Positions 36,374 to 45,601 of a stretch of 64,000 nt of DNA are shown piece by piece. The stretch's first letter is position 1, and each line of letters begins with the position of its first letter. The stretch lies in the NCBI RefSeq assembly GCF_001270745.1, contig NZ_LFXL01000027.1:62001-126000 (forward strand), in the 5' to 3' direction. Position numbers and translations under genes: made by a program. Source of the stretch: Jiangella muralis. GTDB taxonomy: Bacteria; Actinomycetota; Actinomycetes; Jiangellales; Jiangellaceae. Under the pieces are notes generated by a model. The model had not been told where the DNA came from, searched no databases, and was given only the letters and a program-made list of their open reading frames with translations.

Positions 36374-36387
36374 CGTCCCCGTGCCGG

Positions 36388-36430
36388 TTGACCGCGCCTC
36401 CGCACTCCTCCTATTCTGGAATGCAGATAG
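36388..36430 (+). promoter_or_regulatory. Promoter of malate synthase with overlapping regulator motif
   Basis: TTGACC (36388-36393) and TATTCT (36412-36417) are 18 bp apart, the best sigma-70-like promoter in the window. The motif ATTCTGGAATGCAGATAG (36413-36430) covers the -10 box and start site. It resembles the element at 39750-39764 before iclR. Confidence 0.7.
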
Positions 36431-36467
36431 CAGTTTCCGAATGGTGGAATTCTGGAGGAGCGCGACA

Positions 36468-38063
36468 ATGGCGGGTATCGAGGTCACCGGTCCGATGCAC
36501 GAGCGGTTCGACGAGGTGCTCACGCCGGCCGCGCTGGCGCTGATCGAGCGGCTGCACCGCGAGCTGAACCCGCGCCGGCTCGAGCTGCTGCGCCGTCGCG
36601 CCGAGCGGACCGCCGCCATCGCCGCCGGCGCGGACCTCGACTTCCTCACCGAGACCAAGGACGTCCGCGAGGACGACTCGTGGCGGGTCGCGCCGCCGGC
36701 GCCGGGCCTGGAGGACCGCCGGGTCGAGATCACCGGTCCCACCGACCGCAAGATGACCATCAACGCGCTCAACTCCGGCGCCAAGGTGTGGCTGGCCGAC
36801 CAGGAGGACGCCAACACGCCGCTGTGGGAGAACGTCGTCCAGGGCCAGCTCAACCTGAGCGACGCCATCGACGGCACGATCGAGTTCACCAACCCCGACG
36901 GCAAGCACTACGCGCTGCGCACCGACCAGCCGCTGGCCACCATCGTCGTCCGGCCCCGCGGCTGGCACCTGCCCGAGAAGCACATCACCGTCGACGGCGA
37001 GCCGACGTCGGGCAGCCTCGTCGACTTCGCGCTGTACCTCGCCACCAGCGGACAGAAGCAGCTCGACCGCGGCCAGGGGCCCTATTTCTATCTGCCGAAG
37101 ATGGAGAGCCACCTCGAGGCGCGGCTGTGGAACGACGCGTTCGTCATCGGCCAGGAGGCGCTGGGCATCCCGCGCGGCACCATCCGCGCGACCGTCCTCA
37201 TCGAGACCTACCCGGCGGCGTTCGAGATGGAGGAGATCCTCTACGAACTGCGCGAGCACTCCGCCGGCCTCAACGCCGGCCGCTGGGACTACATGTTCAG
37301 CGTCATCAAGACGCACCGCACCCGCGGCACCGACTTCGTCCTGCCCGACCGCAACTCCGTCACCATGACGGTCCCGTTCATGCGCGCCTACACGGAGCTG
37401 CTGGTGCGCACCTGCCACAAGCGCGGGGCACACGCCATCGGCGGCATGGCGGCGTTCATCCCCAGCCGCGACCCCGAGGTCAACGCGGCGGCATTCGCGA
37501 AGGTCGAGGACGACAAGACGCGCGAGGCCGGCGACGGCTTCGACGGCTCGTGGGTGGCACACCCGGGCATGGTCGAGGTCTGCCGCGAGGCGTTCACCGC
37601 CGTCCTCGGCGACCGGCCGAACCAGATCTCCCGCACCCGCGACGACGTCCACGTCACCGCCGCCCAACTCCTCGACGTCGCGTCGACCCCGGGCGCGGTG
37701 ACGGAGGCCGGCCTGCGCAGCAACATCTCCGTCGGCATCCAGTACCTCGCGGCCTGGCTGGGCGGCCTCGGCGCCGTCGGCATCAACAACCTCATGGAGG
37801 ACGCCGCGACCGCCGAGATCAGCCGCAGCCAGGTCTGGCAATGGCTGCACAACGGCGTCGAACTCGCCGACGGCCAGCAGGTCACCCGCGAACTGGTCGA
37901 GCGGCTGATCGACGAAGAGTGCACAACCATCGAGCAGCGCGTCGGCGCCGACGCCTTCGCCGGCGGCCACTGGGCCGAGGCGAGGGCCACCTTCACCGAC
38001 CTGGCCCTCGCCGACGACTACACCGACTTCCTCACCCTGCCCGCCTACGAGCGCATGCCCTGA
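36468..38063 (+). CDS. aceB: Malate synthase A
   Basis: The 531-residue enzyme condenses glyoxylate with acetyl-CoA to malate, the second step of the glyoxylate shunt. It has the A-type length and motifs [71 protein letters not shown] and the late [15 protein letters not shown]. The glutamate in VLIETYPA and arginine in [11 protein letters not shown] are catalytic or substrate-binding positions of the family. GGAGGAG lies 7 bp before the ATG. Isocitrate lyase is not in the window. Glyoxylate may instead come from the glycolate oxidase genes 2.5 kb downstream. Confidence 0.96.
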   Translation: MAGIEVTGPMHERFDEVLTPAALALIERLHRELNPRRLELLRRRAERTAAIAAGADLDFLTETKDVREDDSWRVAPPAPGLEDRRVEITGPTDRKMTINALNSGAKVWLADQEDANTPLWENVVQGQLNLSDAIDGTIEFTNPDGKHYALRTDQPLATIVVRPRGWHLPEKHITVDGEPTSGSLVDFALYLATSGQKQLDRGQGPYFYLPKMESHLEARLWNDAFVIGQEALGIPRGTIRATVLIETYPAAFEMEEILYELREHSAGLNAGRWDYMFSVIKTHRTRGTDFVLPDRNSVTMTVPFMRAYTELLVRTCHKRGAHAIGGMAAFIPSRDPEVNAAAFAKVEDDKTREAGDGFDGSWVAHPGMVEVCREAFTAVLGDRPNQISRTRDDVHVTAAQLLDVASTPGAVTEAGLRSNISVGIQYLAAWLGGLGAVGINNLMEDAATAEISRSQVWQWLHNGVELADGQQVTRELVERLIDEECTTIEQRVGADAFAGGHWAEARATFTDLALADDYTDFLTLPAYERMP

Positions 38064-38072
38064 TCGCGTCCG

Positions 38073-38173
38073 TTCGAATTGCAAAACGCGAGACCCGCCG
38101 TCCGGATGTGCTGGCCGGTGGGTTTCGGTCTCGTTCGGGCGGGTTGGGTGCCGTGACTTCGAATTGCAGAACG
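38073..38173. repeat. Two direct repeats TTCGAATTGCARAACG downstream of aceB
   Basis: TTCGAATTGCAAAACG (38073-38088) and TTCGAATTGCAGAACG (38158-38173) differ by one base and lie 85 bp apart. Their reverse complement (TTYTGCAATTC) resembles the elements at the aceB and iclR promoters, so they may be binding sites of the IclR regulator. Confidence 0.5.
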
Positions 38174-38190
38174 TCACGGAAAACGTGACG
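38172..38190. terminator. Short hairpin after aceB
   Basis: CGTCACG and CGTGACG form a perfect 7-bp stem with loop GAAAA. Confidence 0.5.
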
Positions 38191-38286
38191 GTTCGCGACT
38201 CGAGGCCGTTCGGCTGCTTGCGCGTTGCGGAGACGCCCGGGAGGTTGACCACGGCGGGCCTGCCAGTGGTCGCGCGTTGATTCTGG

Positions 38287-38334
38287 ATGGTTGAGGGATC
38301 CGGGTACCCCTGGCTACTTGGATCCCTCAACCAT
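38287..38334. terminator. Strong bidirectional terminator between aceB and malic enzyme genes
   Basis: ATGGTTGAGGGATCC (38287-38301) pairs perfectly with GGATCCCTCAACCAT (38320-38334), a 15-bp stem with an 18-nt loop that contains GGGTACCC. It ends 7 bp before the malic enzyme stop codon. Confidence 0.85.
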
Positions 38335-38341
38335 TCGGCGG

Positions 38342-39733
38342 TCAGGCGCTCGACTGGGCCGCGTGCTTGACGGCCGCGGCGACGGCGGGGGCGACCTCGG
38401 GGTCGAACACCGACGGCACGATGTAGCTGGCGTTCACCTGCTCCGGGCCGACGGCCTCGGCGATGGCGCGGGCGGCGGCCAGCATGACGGCGTCGGTGAT
38501 GCGGTGCGCACCGGCGTCGAGCATGCCGCGGAAGAAGCCGGGGAAGGCGAGCACGTTGTTGATCTGGTTCGGGAAGTCCGACCGGCCGGTCGCGACGACG
38601 GCGGCGTGCTCGCGCGCCGCGATGGGGTCGACCTCGGGGTCGGGGTTGGCCAGCGCGAACACGATGGCGTCCGGCGCCATGGTGGCGACGTCCTCGCCGG
38701 TGAGCAGGTTCGGGCCGGAGACGCCGATGAAGACGTCGGCGCCGGCCAGCACCTCGCGCAGCGAGCCGGTCGCAGCGCGCGGGTTGGTGTTCTGCGCGAT
38801 CCAGCGGCGGAATTCGTCGCGGCCCTCGCCGTTCTCGGCGTGGACGGCGCCGCGGCGGTCGCAGGCGACGATGTCGGTGACGCCTTGGGCGGCGAGCAGC
38901 CGGATGATCGCGTGCCCGGCCGCGCCGACGCCGCTGACGACGACGCGGACGGAGTCCAGCGACTTCCCGACGACGCGCAGCGCGTTGTAGAGCGCGGCCA
39001 GCACGACGATGGCGGTGCCGTGCTGGTCGTCGTGGAAGACGGGGATGTCGAGCAGCTCGCGCAGCCGGGCCTCGATCTCGAAGCAGCGCGGCGCGGAGAT
39101 GTCCTCCAGGTTGATGCCGCCGTAGACCGGGGCGAGCGCCTTGACGATCGAGACGATCTCGTCGGTGTCCTGGGTGTCGAGGCAGACCGGCCAGGCGTCG
39201 ACGCCGCCGAACTGCTTGAACAGCGCCGCCTTGCCCTCCATGACGGGCAGCGCGGCGGCCGGGCCGATGTTGCCCAGCCCGAGCACAGCCGACCCGTCGG
39301 TGACGACGGCGACGGTGTTGCGCTTGATGGTGAGCCGACGGGCGTCCTCGGGATTCTCGGCGATGGCCAGGCACACCCGGGCGACGCCGGGGGTGTAGGC
39401 GCGGGAGAGGTCGTCGCGGTGCTTGAGCGGGACCTTCGGGTTGACCTCGAGCTTGCCGCCGAGGTGGATGAGGAAGGTCCGGTCGCTCACCTTCCGGACG
39501 GTGACGCCGGCGACCTGCGTCAGCGCCTTGGTGATCGATTCGGCGTGGTCGGAGTCGACGGCGTCGCAGGTGACGTCGACGACCAGGCGGTCGGCGAACG
39601 ACTCGACGACGTCGAGGGCGGTCAGCGCGCCCCCGGCCGCGCTGACGGCGGCGGCCAGGCCGCTGGTGGCCGTCGACGAGGACGGCGCCTCGACGCGGAC
39701 CGTGATCGCGTATCCCGGGCTGGGCGTTGCCAT
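38342..39733 (-). CDS. NAD(P)-dependent malic enzyme with N-terminal ACT-like domain
   Basis: The protein has about 463 residues and decarboxylates malate to pyruvate. The first 80 residues have an ACT-like fold ([28 protein letters not shown]), probably an allosteric amino-acid or effector site. The malic domain follows with [21 protein letters not shown] and [13 protein letters not shown], and then the metal site [14 protein letters not shown]. The NAD(P)-binding domain has [20 protein letters not shown] 39733 is preferred since GGAGAGG lies just upstream. The gene is convergent with aceB and divergent from iclR. Confidence 0.94.
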   Translation of the reverse strand: MATPSPGYAITVRVEAPSSSTATSGLAAAVSAAGGALTALDVVESFADRLVVDVTCDAVDSDHAESITKALTQVAGVTVRKVSDRTFLIHLGGKLEVNPKVPLKHRDDLSRAYTPGVARVCLAIAENPEDARRLTIKRNTVAVVTDGSAVLGLGNIGPAAALPVMEGKAALFKQFGGVDAWPVCLDTQDTDEIVSIVKALAPVYGGINLEDISAPRCFEIEARLRELLDIPVFHDDQHGTAIVVLAALYNALRVVGKSLDSVRVVVSGVGAAGHAIIRLLAAQGVTDIVACDRRGAVHAENGEGRDEFRRWIAQNTNPRAATGSLREVLAGADVFIGVSGPNLLTGEDVATMAPDAIVFALANPDPEVDPIAAREHAAVVATGRSDFPNQINNVLAFPGFFRGMLDAGAHRITDAVMLAAARAIAEAVGPEQVNASYIVPSVFDPEVAPAVAAAVKHAAQSSA

Positions 39734-39749
39734 GCGGTACCTCTCCAAA

Positions 39750-39773
39750 ATTCTGTATTGCGGACGTTAGTAT
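39750..39773 (+). promoter_or_regulatory. Promoter element and IclR-like motif between malic enzyme and iclR genes
   Basis: ATTCTGTATTGCGGA (39750-39764) matches the aceB promoter motif at 12 of 15 positions. TAGTAT (39768-39773) is a -10 box ending 7 bp before the GTG of iclR, pointing to a leaderless transcript. The motif also lies just upstream of the malic enzyme ribosome site, so it could control both directions. Confidence 0.55.
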
Positions 39774-39780
39774 CTGCTGT

Positions 39781-40557
39781 GTGGAAACCGAGTCGTCGCG
39801 GGCTCGCTCGGGTGGCGTGCAGTCGGTCGAGCGCGCGTTCGGCCTGCTCGAAACCATGGCCGACCACGGCGGCAGCATGGGGTTGTCCCAGCTGGCCACG
39901 GCCGCTCAACTGCCACTGCCGACCATCCACCGCATCGTCCGTACGCTCGTCGACCTCGGCTACCTGCGTCAGGAGCCGTCGCGACGATACGCCCTCGGGC
40001 CGCGCCTGATCAGGCTCGGCGAGAGCTCCTCGACCATGCTCAGCACGTGGGCACGGCCGCAGCTCACTCACCTGGTCGACGAGCTGGGCGAGTCGGCGAA
40101 CCTCGCGATGCTCGACGGTGACCAGATCGTATACGTGGCACAGGTGCCGTCGCGCCATTCCATGCGGATGTTCACCGAGGTCGGCCGCCGGGTCTGGCCG
40201 CACTGCACCGCCGTCGGCAAGGCCGTGCTGGCCACGCTGCCGGAGCGGACGGTGCGCGAGATGCTGCAGCGCACCGGCATGCCGCAGCAGACCGAGCACA
40301 CCATCACCGACGCGGCGGTGTTCGGCCGCGAGCTCGCGCTGACGGCGGACCGCGGTTACGCCGTCGACGACGGCGAGCAGGAGATCGGCGTGCGCTGTGT
40401 CGCGGTCGCGGTGCCGGACGCGCCGTCGAAGCTGGGCCTGTCCATCTCCGGTCCGTCGTCGCGGGTCACCGACGACCTCGTCACCCGCGCCGTCCCGCTG
40501 CTGACCAAGGCCGCCCGCGACCTCTCCGCGGAGCTGTACGGGCAGAGCCGGGCCTGA
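39781..40557 (+). CDS. IclR family transcriptional regulator
   Basis: The protein has 258 residues. The N-terminal winged helix (VQSVERAFGLLETMADHGG, LSQLATAAQLPLPTIHRIVRTLVDLGYL) is followed by the IclR effector domain (LVDELGESANLAMLDGDQIVYVAQV, TAVGKAVLATLPE, YAVDDGEQEIGVRCVAVAV). IclR proteins respond to small acids such as glyoxylate or pyruvate. Its location between malic enzyme, malate synthase and glycolate oxidase genes suggests control of this C2 module. The GTG start lacks a ribosome site. Its stop codon lies 5 bp from the convergent glcF stop codon. Confidence 0.94.
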   Translation: METESSRARSGGVQSVERAFGLLETMADHGGSMGLSQLATAAQLPLPTIHRIVRTLVDLGYLRQEPSRRYALGPRLIRLGESSSTMLSTWARPQLTHLVDELGESANLAMLDGDQIVYVAQVPSRHSMRMFTEVGRRVWPHCTAVGKAVLATLPERTVREMLQRTGMPQQTEHTITDAAVFGRELALTADRGYAVDDGEQEIGVRCVAVAVPDAPSKLGLSISGPSSRVTDDLVTRAVPLLTKAARDLSAELYGQSRA

Positions 40558-40562
40558 CGCGG

Positions 40563-41882
40563 TCATCGTCGCGCCCGCTCCAGCGGGACGCCGCGGATCG
40601 ACGCGTCCAGGATCTCGATCGGGTGCACGAGCGGGAGGTCCGCGCTGAGGAAGCGGCGCACCTGCAGCAGGCAGCCGGCGTTCGCGGTGGCGACGACGTC
40701 GGGCTCGGCCGCCTCGATGTTCGCGGCCTTGCGCCGGCCCAGCTCCTCGGCGGTACGCGGCTGGACCAGGTTGTAGATGCCGGCCGACCCGCAGCAGATC
40801 TCCGCGTCCGGGATGTCGGTGAGCTCGATCCCGGGGACGGCGCGCAGCAGGTCGCGCGGCTGCCGGCGGATCCGTTGCGCGTTCGCCAGGTGGCAGGCGT
40901 CGTGGTAGGCGACCTTGGCGCGGACGGGGTGCCTGGGCGCCCGCGGCTCCAGCTCGGCCAGCAGTTCGTTGACGTCGCGGACGGACGCGGCGAAGCGCGC
41001 GGCCCGCTCGGCGTAGGCGGGGTCGTCGGCCAGCAGGCGGTCGTACTCCTTCATCGACGAGCCACAACCGGCGACGTTGACGACCACGACATCGGCCCGC
41101 GCCGTCTCGAAGGTGTCGATCAGCCGCCGGGCCCGGGCCGCGGCGTCGTCCTCGAGTCCGGCGTGCAGGTTCAGCGCGCCGCAGCACCGCTGGCCCGGCG
41201 GCACGACGACCTCGCAGCCCTCGGCCGCCAGCACCCGCGCCGTCGCCGCGTTGACGTCGCCGAACAGCACCCGCTGGGCGCAGCCCTCCAGCAGCGCGAC
41301 CCGCAGCCGCCGCTCCCCCACAGCCGGGACGATCGGCGGCGGCCGGCGGAACAGCGATCGGACCGGCACCGGCGGCAGCAGGTCCTCGGCGGCGCGCAGC
41401 TCGGCCGGCAGCCGGTCCACGAGGCCGAGCCGGTGCGCCAGCGCCCGCAGCCCCAGCCGCCGGTACAGGACGCCGAGCAGCGCGGCGGCCCGCATCCGCG
41501 CGGGGTACGGGAACACCGCGAAGATCGCCCGGCGCACCAGCCGCTCCCGGCGCGTGCGCGGGACGTGCCGCTCCAGCTGCGGCCGGGTCGCCGCCAGCAG
41601 CAGGTCGTACTGGACGCCGGACGGGCAGGCCGGCACGCAGGCCAGGCAGCCCAGGCAGGAGTCGATGTGCCCGGCCAGGGTGCGGTCCAGCGGGATCTCG
41701 CCGCGCTGGGCGAGGTCGATCAGGTAGATCCGGCCGCGCGGCGAGTCCATCTCCTCGCCGTCGACCGCGTACGTCGGGCAGGTGGGCAGGCAGAACCCGC
41801 AGTGCACGCAGTCGTCCAGCAGCTCACGCCGCGGCGGGTGGTGCGCGTCGAACGAGCCGGTGTCCCCCGGAATCAGAACCAT
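40563..41882 (-). CDS. glcF: Glycolate oxidase iron-sulfur subunit
   Basis: The 439-residue protein has two 4Fe-4S motifs (CVHCGFCLPTCP from Cys25 and CLGCLACVPACP). Two CCG domains follow (CCGALNLHAG and CCGSAGIYN), which carry electrons onward to the respiratory chain, probably via menaquinone. It is the third gene of glcDEF. Its ATG at 41882 lies 10 bp inside the end of glcE, so translation is coupled. The frame continues open far upstream of 41882, but that part reads across glcE and is not real. Confidence 0.94.
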   Translation of the reverse strand: MVLIPGDTGSFDAHHPPRRELLDDCVHCGFCLPTCPTYAVDGEEMDSPRGRIYLIDLAQRGEIPLDRTLAGHIDSCLGCLACVPACPSGVQYDLLLAATRPQLERHVPRTRRERLVRRAIFAVFPYPARMRAAALLGVLYRRLGLRALAHRLGLVDRLPAELRAAEDLLPPVPVRSLFRRPPPIVPAVGERRLRVALLEGCAQRVLFGDVNAATARVLAAEGCEVVVPPGQRCCGALNLHAGLEDDAAARARRLIDTFETARADVVVVNVAGCGSSMKEYDRLLADDPAYAERAARFAASVRDVNELLAELEPRAPRHPVRAKVAYHDACHLANAQRIRRQPRDLLRAVPGIELTDIPDAEICCGSAGIYNLVQPRTAEELGRRKAANIEAAEPDVVATANAGCLLQVRRFLSADLPLVHPIEILDASIRGVPLERARR

Positions 41883-43000
41883 GGCGCGAACCTCCCCCGG
41901 CCGAGCCGGTCGTCGGGGTCGAAGGCGCGCTTGACCGCGCGCAGCACGGCGACGGCGGGCGGCGGCTCGCCCCACGCGGGCAGCTCGGCGCGCAGGCCGT
42001 CGGTCCACCGGCAGACGGTGACGGCCGGCTGCTCGGTGCGCAGCGCGGTGACGACGGCGGCGTGCGCGGCCGCGGACCCACCGCGCAGCCGGACGGTGTG
42101 CGCGCCGGCGAACGGGCTGCTGGTCATCGCGGCGTCGACGGCGTGCGCGGCGGCCTCGCGGGCCACCAGCGCGGCCAGCTCCGGCGTGCGGTCCGGGGCC
42201 GTGCCGAGGCGGACGACGGTGTCGCCGTCGTCGCCGCTCACGAGGTCGGCGACGACGGACCAGGCGTCGGCCGGGGCGTCGGTCGCATCGGAACCGGCGA
42301 GGGCGCGAGCCCGCCGCAGCCGGTCCTCGACGCCACCGGACGTGCCGTCGAACCGGGCCAGCAGCGTGCCATCGCACCACTCGACCGCCACAGGCTCCAG
42401 CGACCCGTGGATCAACCGCCCGCCGAGGTCGAACGCCGTGGCCGCGTCGCACGGGACCGCCAGCGTCGCCGTCGCCGCCGGACGCGGACGCACCCGCAGC
42501 ACCACCTCCGCCAGTACGCCGAGGGTGCCGAGCGAGCCGTGGAACAGCTTGGCGAGGTCGTAGCCGGCGACGTTCTTGATGACGTAGCCGCCGGAACGCG
42601 CCACCGTGGCGTCGGCCAGCACCACCGTCACGCCGATGACGCTGTCGCGCAGGCTGCCGAACGTGTGCCGCACCGGGCCGGCGTCGGCCGTCGCCACCAG
42701 GCCGCCGACGGTGCCCGCGCGGGCGGGGTCGAGCGCCACCCACTGGTCGTGCTCGGCCAGCGTCTCCTGCAGCGTCGCGAACGGCATGCCGGCCTGCACG
42801 GCCACCGTCAGGTCCGTCGGGTTGCAGCTGATCAGGCCGCTCATCGCGGTGGTGTCGAGGACGGCGTCATGCACTGGCTCGCCGCCCCACGCCGTCGCGC
42901 TGCCGGTCCCGGCGACGGCCAGCCGCTCGCCCGCGCTGTCGACGAGCGCGTCGCGGAGCTCGGCCAGGGTCGCCGGCCGGTACGTCGTCGCGGTGCTCAT
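41873..43000 (-). CDS. glcE: Glycolate oxidase FAD-binding subunit
   Basis: The 375-residue protein has a PCMH-type FAD-binding domain: LAVAGTGSATAWGG, the LVATADAGPVRHTFGSLRDSVIGVTVVLADA segment and VIKNVAGYDLAKLFHGSLGTLGVL. The C-terminus has the small cap domain and ends FDPDDRLGRGRFAPWF, as GlcE proteins do. It works with GlcD and GlcF to oxidise glycolate to glyoxylate. The start ATG 43000 overlaps the end of glcD by 4 bp (ATGA). Confidence 0.93.
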   Translation of the reverse strand: MSTATTYRPATLAELRDALVDSAGERLAVAGTGSATAWGGEPVHDAVLDTTAMSGLISCNPTDLTVAVQAGMPFATLQETLAEHDQWVALDPARAGTVGGLVATADAGPVRHTFGSLRDSVIGVTVVLADATVARSGGYVIKNVAGYDLAKLFHGSLGTLGVLAEVVLRVRPRPAATATLAVPCDAATAFDLGGRLIHGSLEPVAVEWCDGTLLARFDGTSGGVEDRLRRARALAGSDATDAPADAWSVVADLVSGDDGDTVVRLGTAPDRTPELAALVAREAAAHAVDAAMTSSPFAGAHTVRLRGGSAAAHAAVVTALRTEQPAVTVCRWTDGLRAELPAWGEPPPAVAVLRAVKRAFDPDDRLGRGRFAPWF

Positions 43001-44439
43001 AGCCGTTCGATCACCCCGGCCTCCTCCAGCGGGTGCGGCCGGTACTTGCCGGGTCGCTCGCCGCACAGCCGCGGCGTCGGGAACACCTTGCCGGGGTTGC
43101 ACAGGCCGTCCGGGTCGAACGCCGTCCGCAGCCGGAGCATGGTCGCGAGATCGTCCTCGCCGAACATCCGCGGCATCGAGCAGGCCTTGTCGGCGCCGAT
43201 GCCGTGCTCGCCGGACAGCGACCCGCCCAGCTCGACGCACAACTCGGCGATCTCGGTGGACAGTCGTTCGGCACGGTCGTGCTCGCCGTCGGCCTCGCTG
43301 TAGAGGACCAGCGGGTGCAGGTTGCCGTCACCGGCGTGGAAGACGTTCGCGACCCGGATGCCGGCGTCGTCGGCCATCGCGGCGATGCGGCCGAGTACCT
43401 CGGCCAGCCGGCCGCGCGGCACGACGCCGTCCTGGACGAAGTAGTCGGGGCTGATACGCCCGACGGCGGCGAACGCGGCCTTGCGCCCCGTCCAGATCAG
43501 CCTCCGCTGCTCGGCGTCGGCGGCCACCATGATCTTGGTGCAGCCGTGCTCGCGGCAGATCTCCTGGACCTCGTCGAACTGCTCGGCGACGTCGTCGGGC
43601 GGGCCGTCCAGCTCGACCACCAGCGCGGCGACGGTGTCGGGGGTGTAGACGCTCTCGGTGGAGGCGGCGACGGCCTGGATGGCGAGGTTGTCGAGCATCT
43701 CGACCGCCGCCGGCACGATGCCCGCCGCGATGATGCCGGTGACGGCGTCGCCCGCGCCCGCCACCGTCGCGAAGTCGGCCACCATCGTGCGGACGGCGGC
43801 CGGCTTGGCCAGCAGCCGCACGGTCACCTGCGTGACGATGCCGAGCGTGCCCTCGGAGCCGATGAACGCGCCGAGCAGGTCGTAGCCGGGCAGCTGCGCG
43901 GAGTCGCCGCCGAGCGTGGTGACGGTGCCGTCGGCGAGCACGACCTCGGCGGCCAGCACATGGTTGACGGTGAAGCCGTACTTCAGGCAGTGCGCGCCGC
44001 CGGAGTTCTCGGCGACGTTGCCGCCGATGGTGCAGACCTGCTGGCTGGACGGGTCCGGCGCGTAGTAGAGCCCATACGGCGCCGCGGCCTTGCTGATGTC
44101 GAGGTTCGTGACGCCCGGCTCGACGACGGCGCGCAGGTTGACCGGGTCGACCTCGACGACGCGGCGCAGCTTCTGCAGCGAGATGACGATGCCGTCGGCC
44201 ACCGGCAGCGCGCCGCCGGACAGCCCCGTCCCCGCGCCACGGGCGACGAACGGGACGCCGTGCCGGGCGCACACGCGGACGGCCGCGGCCACCTCGGCGG
44301 CGGACCGCGGCAGCACCACCATGGCCGGCTGGACGCGGTAGCCGGTGAGGCCGTCGCACTCGTACGTGCGCAGCCGGGCCGGGTCGGTGATGACGTTCGC
44401 GCGGCCCAGCGCCTCGGTCAGCTCGGCCGACCAGCTCAT
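42997..44439 (-). CDS. glcD: Glycolate oxidase catalytic FAD subunit
   Basis: The 480-residue protein is an FAD-linked oxidase of the GlcD/LldD2 type. FAD-binding segments are PFVARGAGTGLSGGALP, DPSSQQVCTIGGNVAENSGGAHCLKYG and FIGSEGTLGIVTQVTVRLL. The C-terminal cap has VFHAGDGNLHPLV and GSLSGEHGIGADK with the conserved histidines. It should oxidise glycolate (perhaps D-lactate) at the membrane. ATG 44439 (MSWSAELTEAL) is chosen because homology starts there; TTG 44511 is in frame. It heads glcDEF and is divergent from a GntR regulator gene. Confidence 0.94.
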   Translation of the reverse strand: MSWSAELTEALGRANVITDPARLRTYECDGLTGYRVQPAMVVLPRSAAEVAAAVRVCARHGVPFVARGAGTGLSGGALPVADGIVISLQKLRRVVEVDPVNLRAVVEPGVTNLDISKAAAPYGLYYAPDPSSQQVCTIGGNVAENSGGAHCLKYGFTVNHVLAAEVVLADGTVTTLGGDSAQLPGYDLLGAFIGSEGTLGIVTQVTVRLLAKPAAVRTMVADFATVAGAGDAVTGIIAAGIVPAAVEMLDNLAIQAVAASTESVYTPDTVAALVVELDGPPDDVAEQFDEVQEICREHGCTKIMVAADAEQRRLIWTGRKAAFAAVGRISPDYFVQDGVVPRGRLAEVLGRIAAMADDAGIRVANVFHAGDGNLHPLVLYSEADGEHDRAERLSTEIAELCVELGGSLSGEHGIGADKACSMPRMFGEDDLATMLRLRTAFDPDGLCNPGKVFPTPRLCGERPGKYRPHPLEEAGVIERL

Positions 44440-44477
44440 ATTCCGCGATCCGGAAGAGAACACCTCACCATACGGAT

Positions 44478-44507
44478 ACCCTAGATCCGGTCGCGCGGAG
44501 TGGTCAA
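44478..44507 (-). promoter_or_regulatory. Promoter of glcDEF
   Basis: On the minus strand, TTGACC (44507-44502) and TAGGGT (44483-44478) are separated by 18 bp. They would give a 5' leader of about 30 nt before the ATG at 44439. GGTATCC and GTATGGTG nearby could be part of a GntR site. Confidence 0.6.
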
Positions 44508-44694
44508 CCAACTCCGCCGGGGCTCGTTCCGCCGCCGGCCCGGCCCTATAGGATCACGTCGGCGTTTCCTGGCGATTGCCGGCCGGTAACGCCGCTGGGA
44601 CCGCGGCTGATCTGCAGAGTTCTCCACTCACGACCCTCTGGCCAACTCGACCGATCGGATAGGATCTCGCTGTTCGCGCGGAGGGAGTCGCATC

Positions 44695-45381
44695 GTGTCC
44701 ACGGGCGCCGTCACCACCGGCATCGCCGTCCTCGCACCGCTGAATCGCACGCACCGCGCCGGACGCACCGCGCCGCACATCCGCGACCTGCTGGAAGAGG
44801 CCATCCTGCAGGGCGTGCTGCCACCCGGCGCGCACCTCAACGCCGACGGCCTGGCCAAGCAGCTCGGCATCAGCCACATCCCGGTCCGCGAGGCCCTGCG
44901 CGCCCTCGGCGTCGACGGCTGGATCGAGTTCCGGCCGCACCAGGGCGCGTTCGTCCGCGCCCGCAGCGAGCAGGAGCTGGCCGACCTGTTCGAGAGCCGC
45001 ACGTTCCTCGAGGCGCAGGTCGCGACGCTGGCGGCCGAGCGGCGCACCGGCGAGCAGCTGGCCATCCTCGACGACATCCTCGCCCGGCAGCGGCAGTCCT
45101 CCGACCCGATCGAGCTGGCCCGCATCAACGCCGAGTTCCACAGCGCCATGGCCGACTGCTCGCAGAACACCCTCATGGCCGGGTTCGTCCGCACGCTGAG
45201 CATGCGGGCCCGGTTCTACTTCTCCACCGTCGCGCCGCGGCGGCAGGACGGCTCGCGACGCCAGCACGAGGCTCTGGTCGACGCGATCCGGCGCCGCGAC
45301 AGCGCGGCGGCCGGCCGGCTGGCCCGCGACCACGTCGCCGCCACCCGCCGCGACGTCCGCGCCGAGCTACTCACGCCCTGA
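44695..45381 (+). CDS. GntR family (FadR/FCD) transcriptional regulator
   Basis: The 228-residue protein has an N-terminal winged helix (IRDLLEEAILQGVLPPGAHLNADGLAKQLGISHIPVREALRAL) and a C-terminal FCD helical domain (LFESRTFLEAQVATLAAE, ARINAEFHSAMADCSQN, RQHEALVDAIRRRDSAAA). FCD proteins bind carboxylic acids with a metal held by Asp/His residues. The gene is divergent from glcDEF, as glcC is in other bacteria, so it probably senses glycolate. The start GTG 44695 has a GGAGGGA ribosome site. Confidence 0.93.
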   Translation: MSTGAVTTGIAVLAPLNRTHRAGRTAPHIRDLLEEAILQGVLPPGAHLNADGLAKQLGISHIPVREALRALGVDGWIEFRPHQGAFVRARSEQELADLFESRTFLEAQVATLAAERRTGEQLAILDDILARQRQSSDPIELARINAEFHSAMADCSQNTLMAGFVRTLSMRARFYFSTVAPRRQDGSRRQHEALVDAIRRRDSAAAGRLARDHVAATRRDVRAELLTP

Positions 45382-45434
45382 CGCCCGGTCTCGGCGCCGG
45401 CTCAGCTCCCGCGAGGAGGTCGGGTCCACATGGG

Positions 45435-45467
45435 TGACACCAGCGCCAACCGTTGGCACCGGTGTCA
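45435..45467. repeat. Palindromic repeat, copy 2
   Basis: This 33-bp near-perfect palindrome has TGACACC and GGTGTCA as outer arms and GCCAAC-C-GTTGGC as centre, with two mismatches per arm. Centre and outer blocks match the element near 3.18 kb. Confidence 0.6.
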
Positions 45468-45504
45468 ACACCCTCGACACGATCCATGACGCGCCGAGGC
45501 AGGG

Positions 45505-45546
45505 CGCACCAGGGCCACGACGACGCGCCGTCGTGGCCCTGGTGCG
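45505..45546. terminator. Bidirectional terminator with 18-bp perfect stem
   Basis: CGCACCAGGGCCACGACG (45505-45522) pairs perfectly with CGTCGTGGCCCTGGTGCG (45529-45546) around loop ACGCGC. It lies between the convergent gntR and helicase genes. Confidence 0.85.
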
Positions 45547-45601
45547 GGCCACGACGGCGCGTGGTGTCGTGCTGGTGCTGCAGGTGTGGTGCTGGCGGCG
45601 G

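Noticed and set aside
40563-42743. Longer N-terminal extension of glcF
   Set aside because: The extra 287 codons read across glcE in another frame. GlcF similarity starts at ATG 41882.
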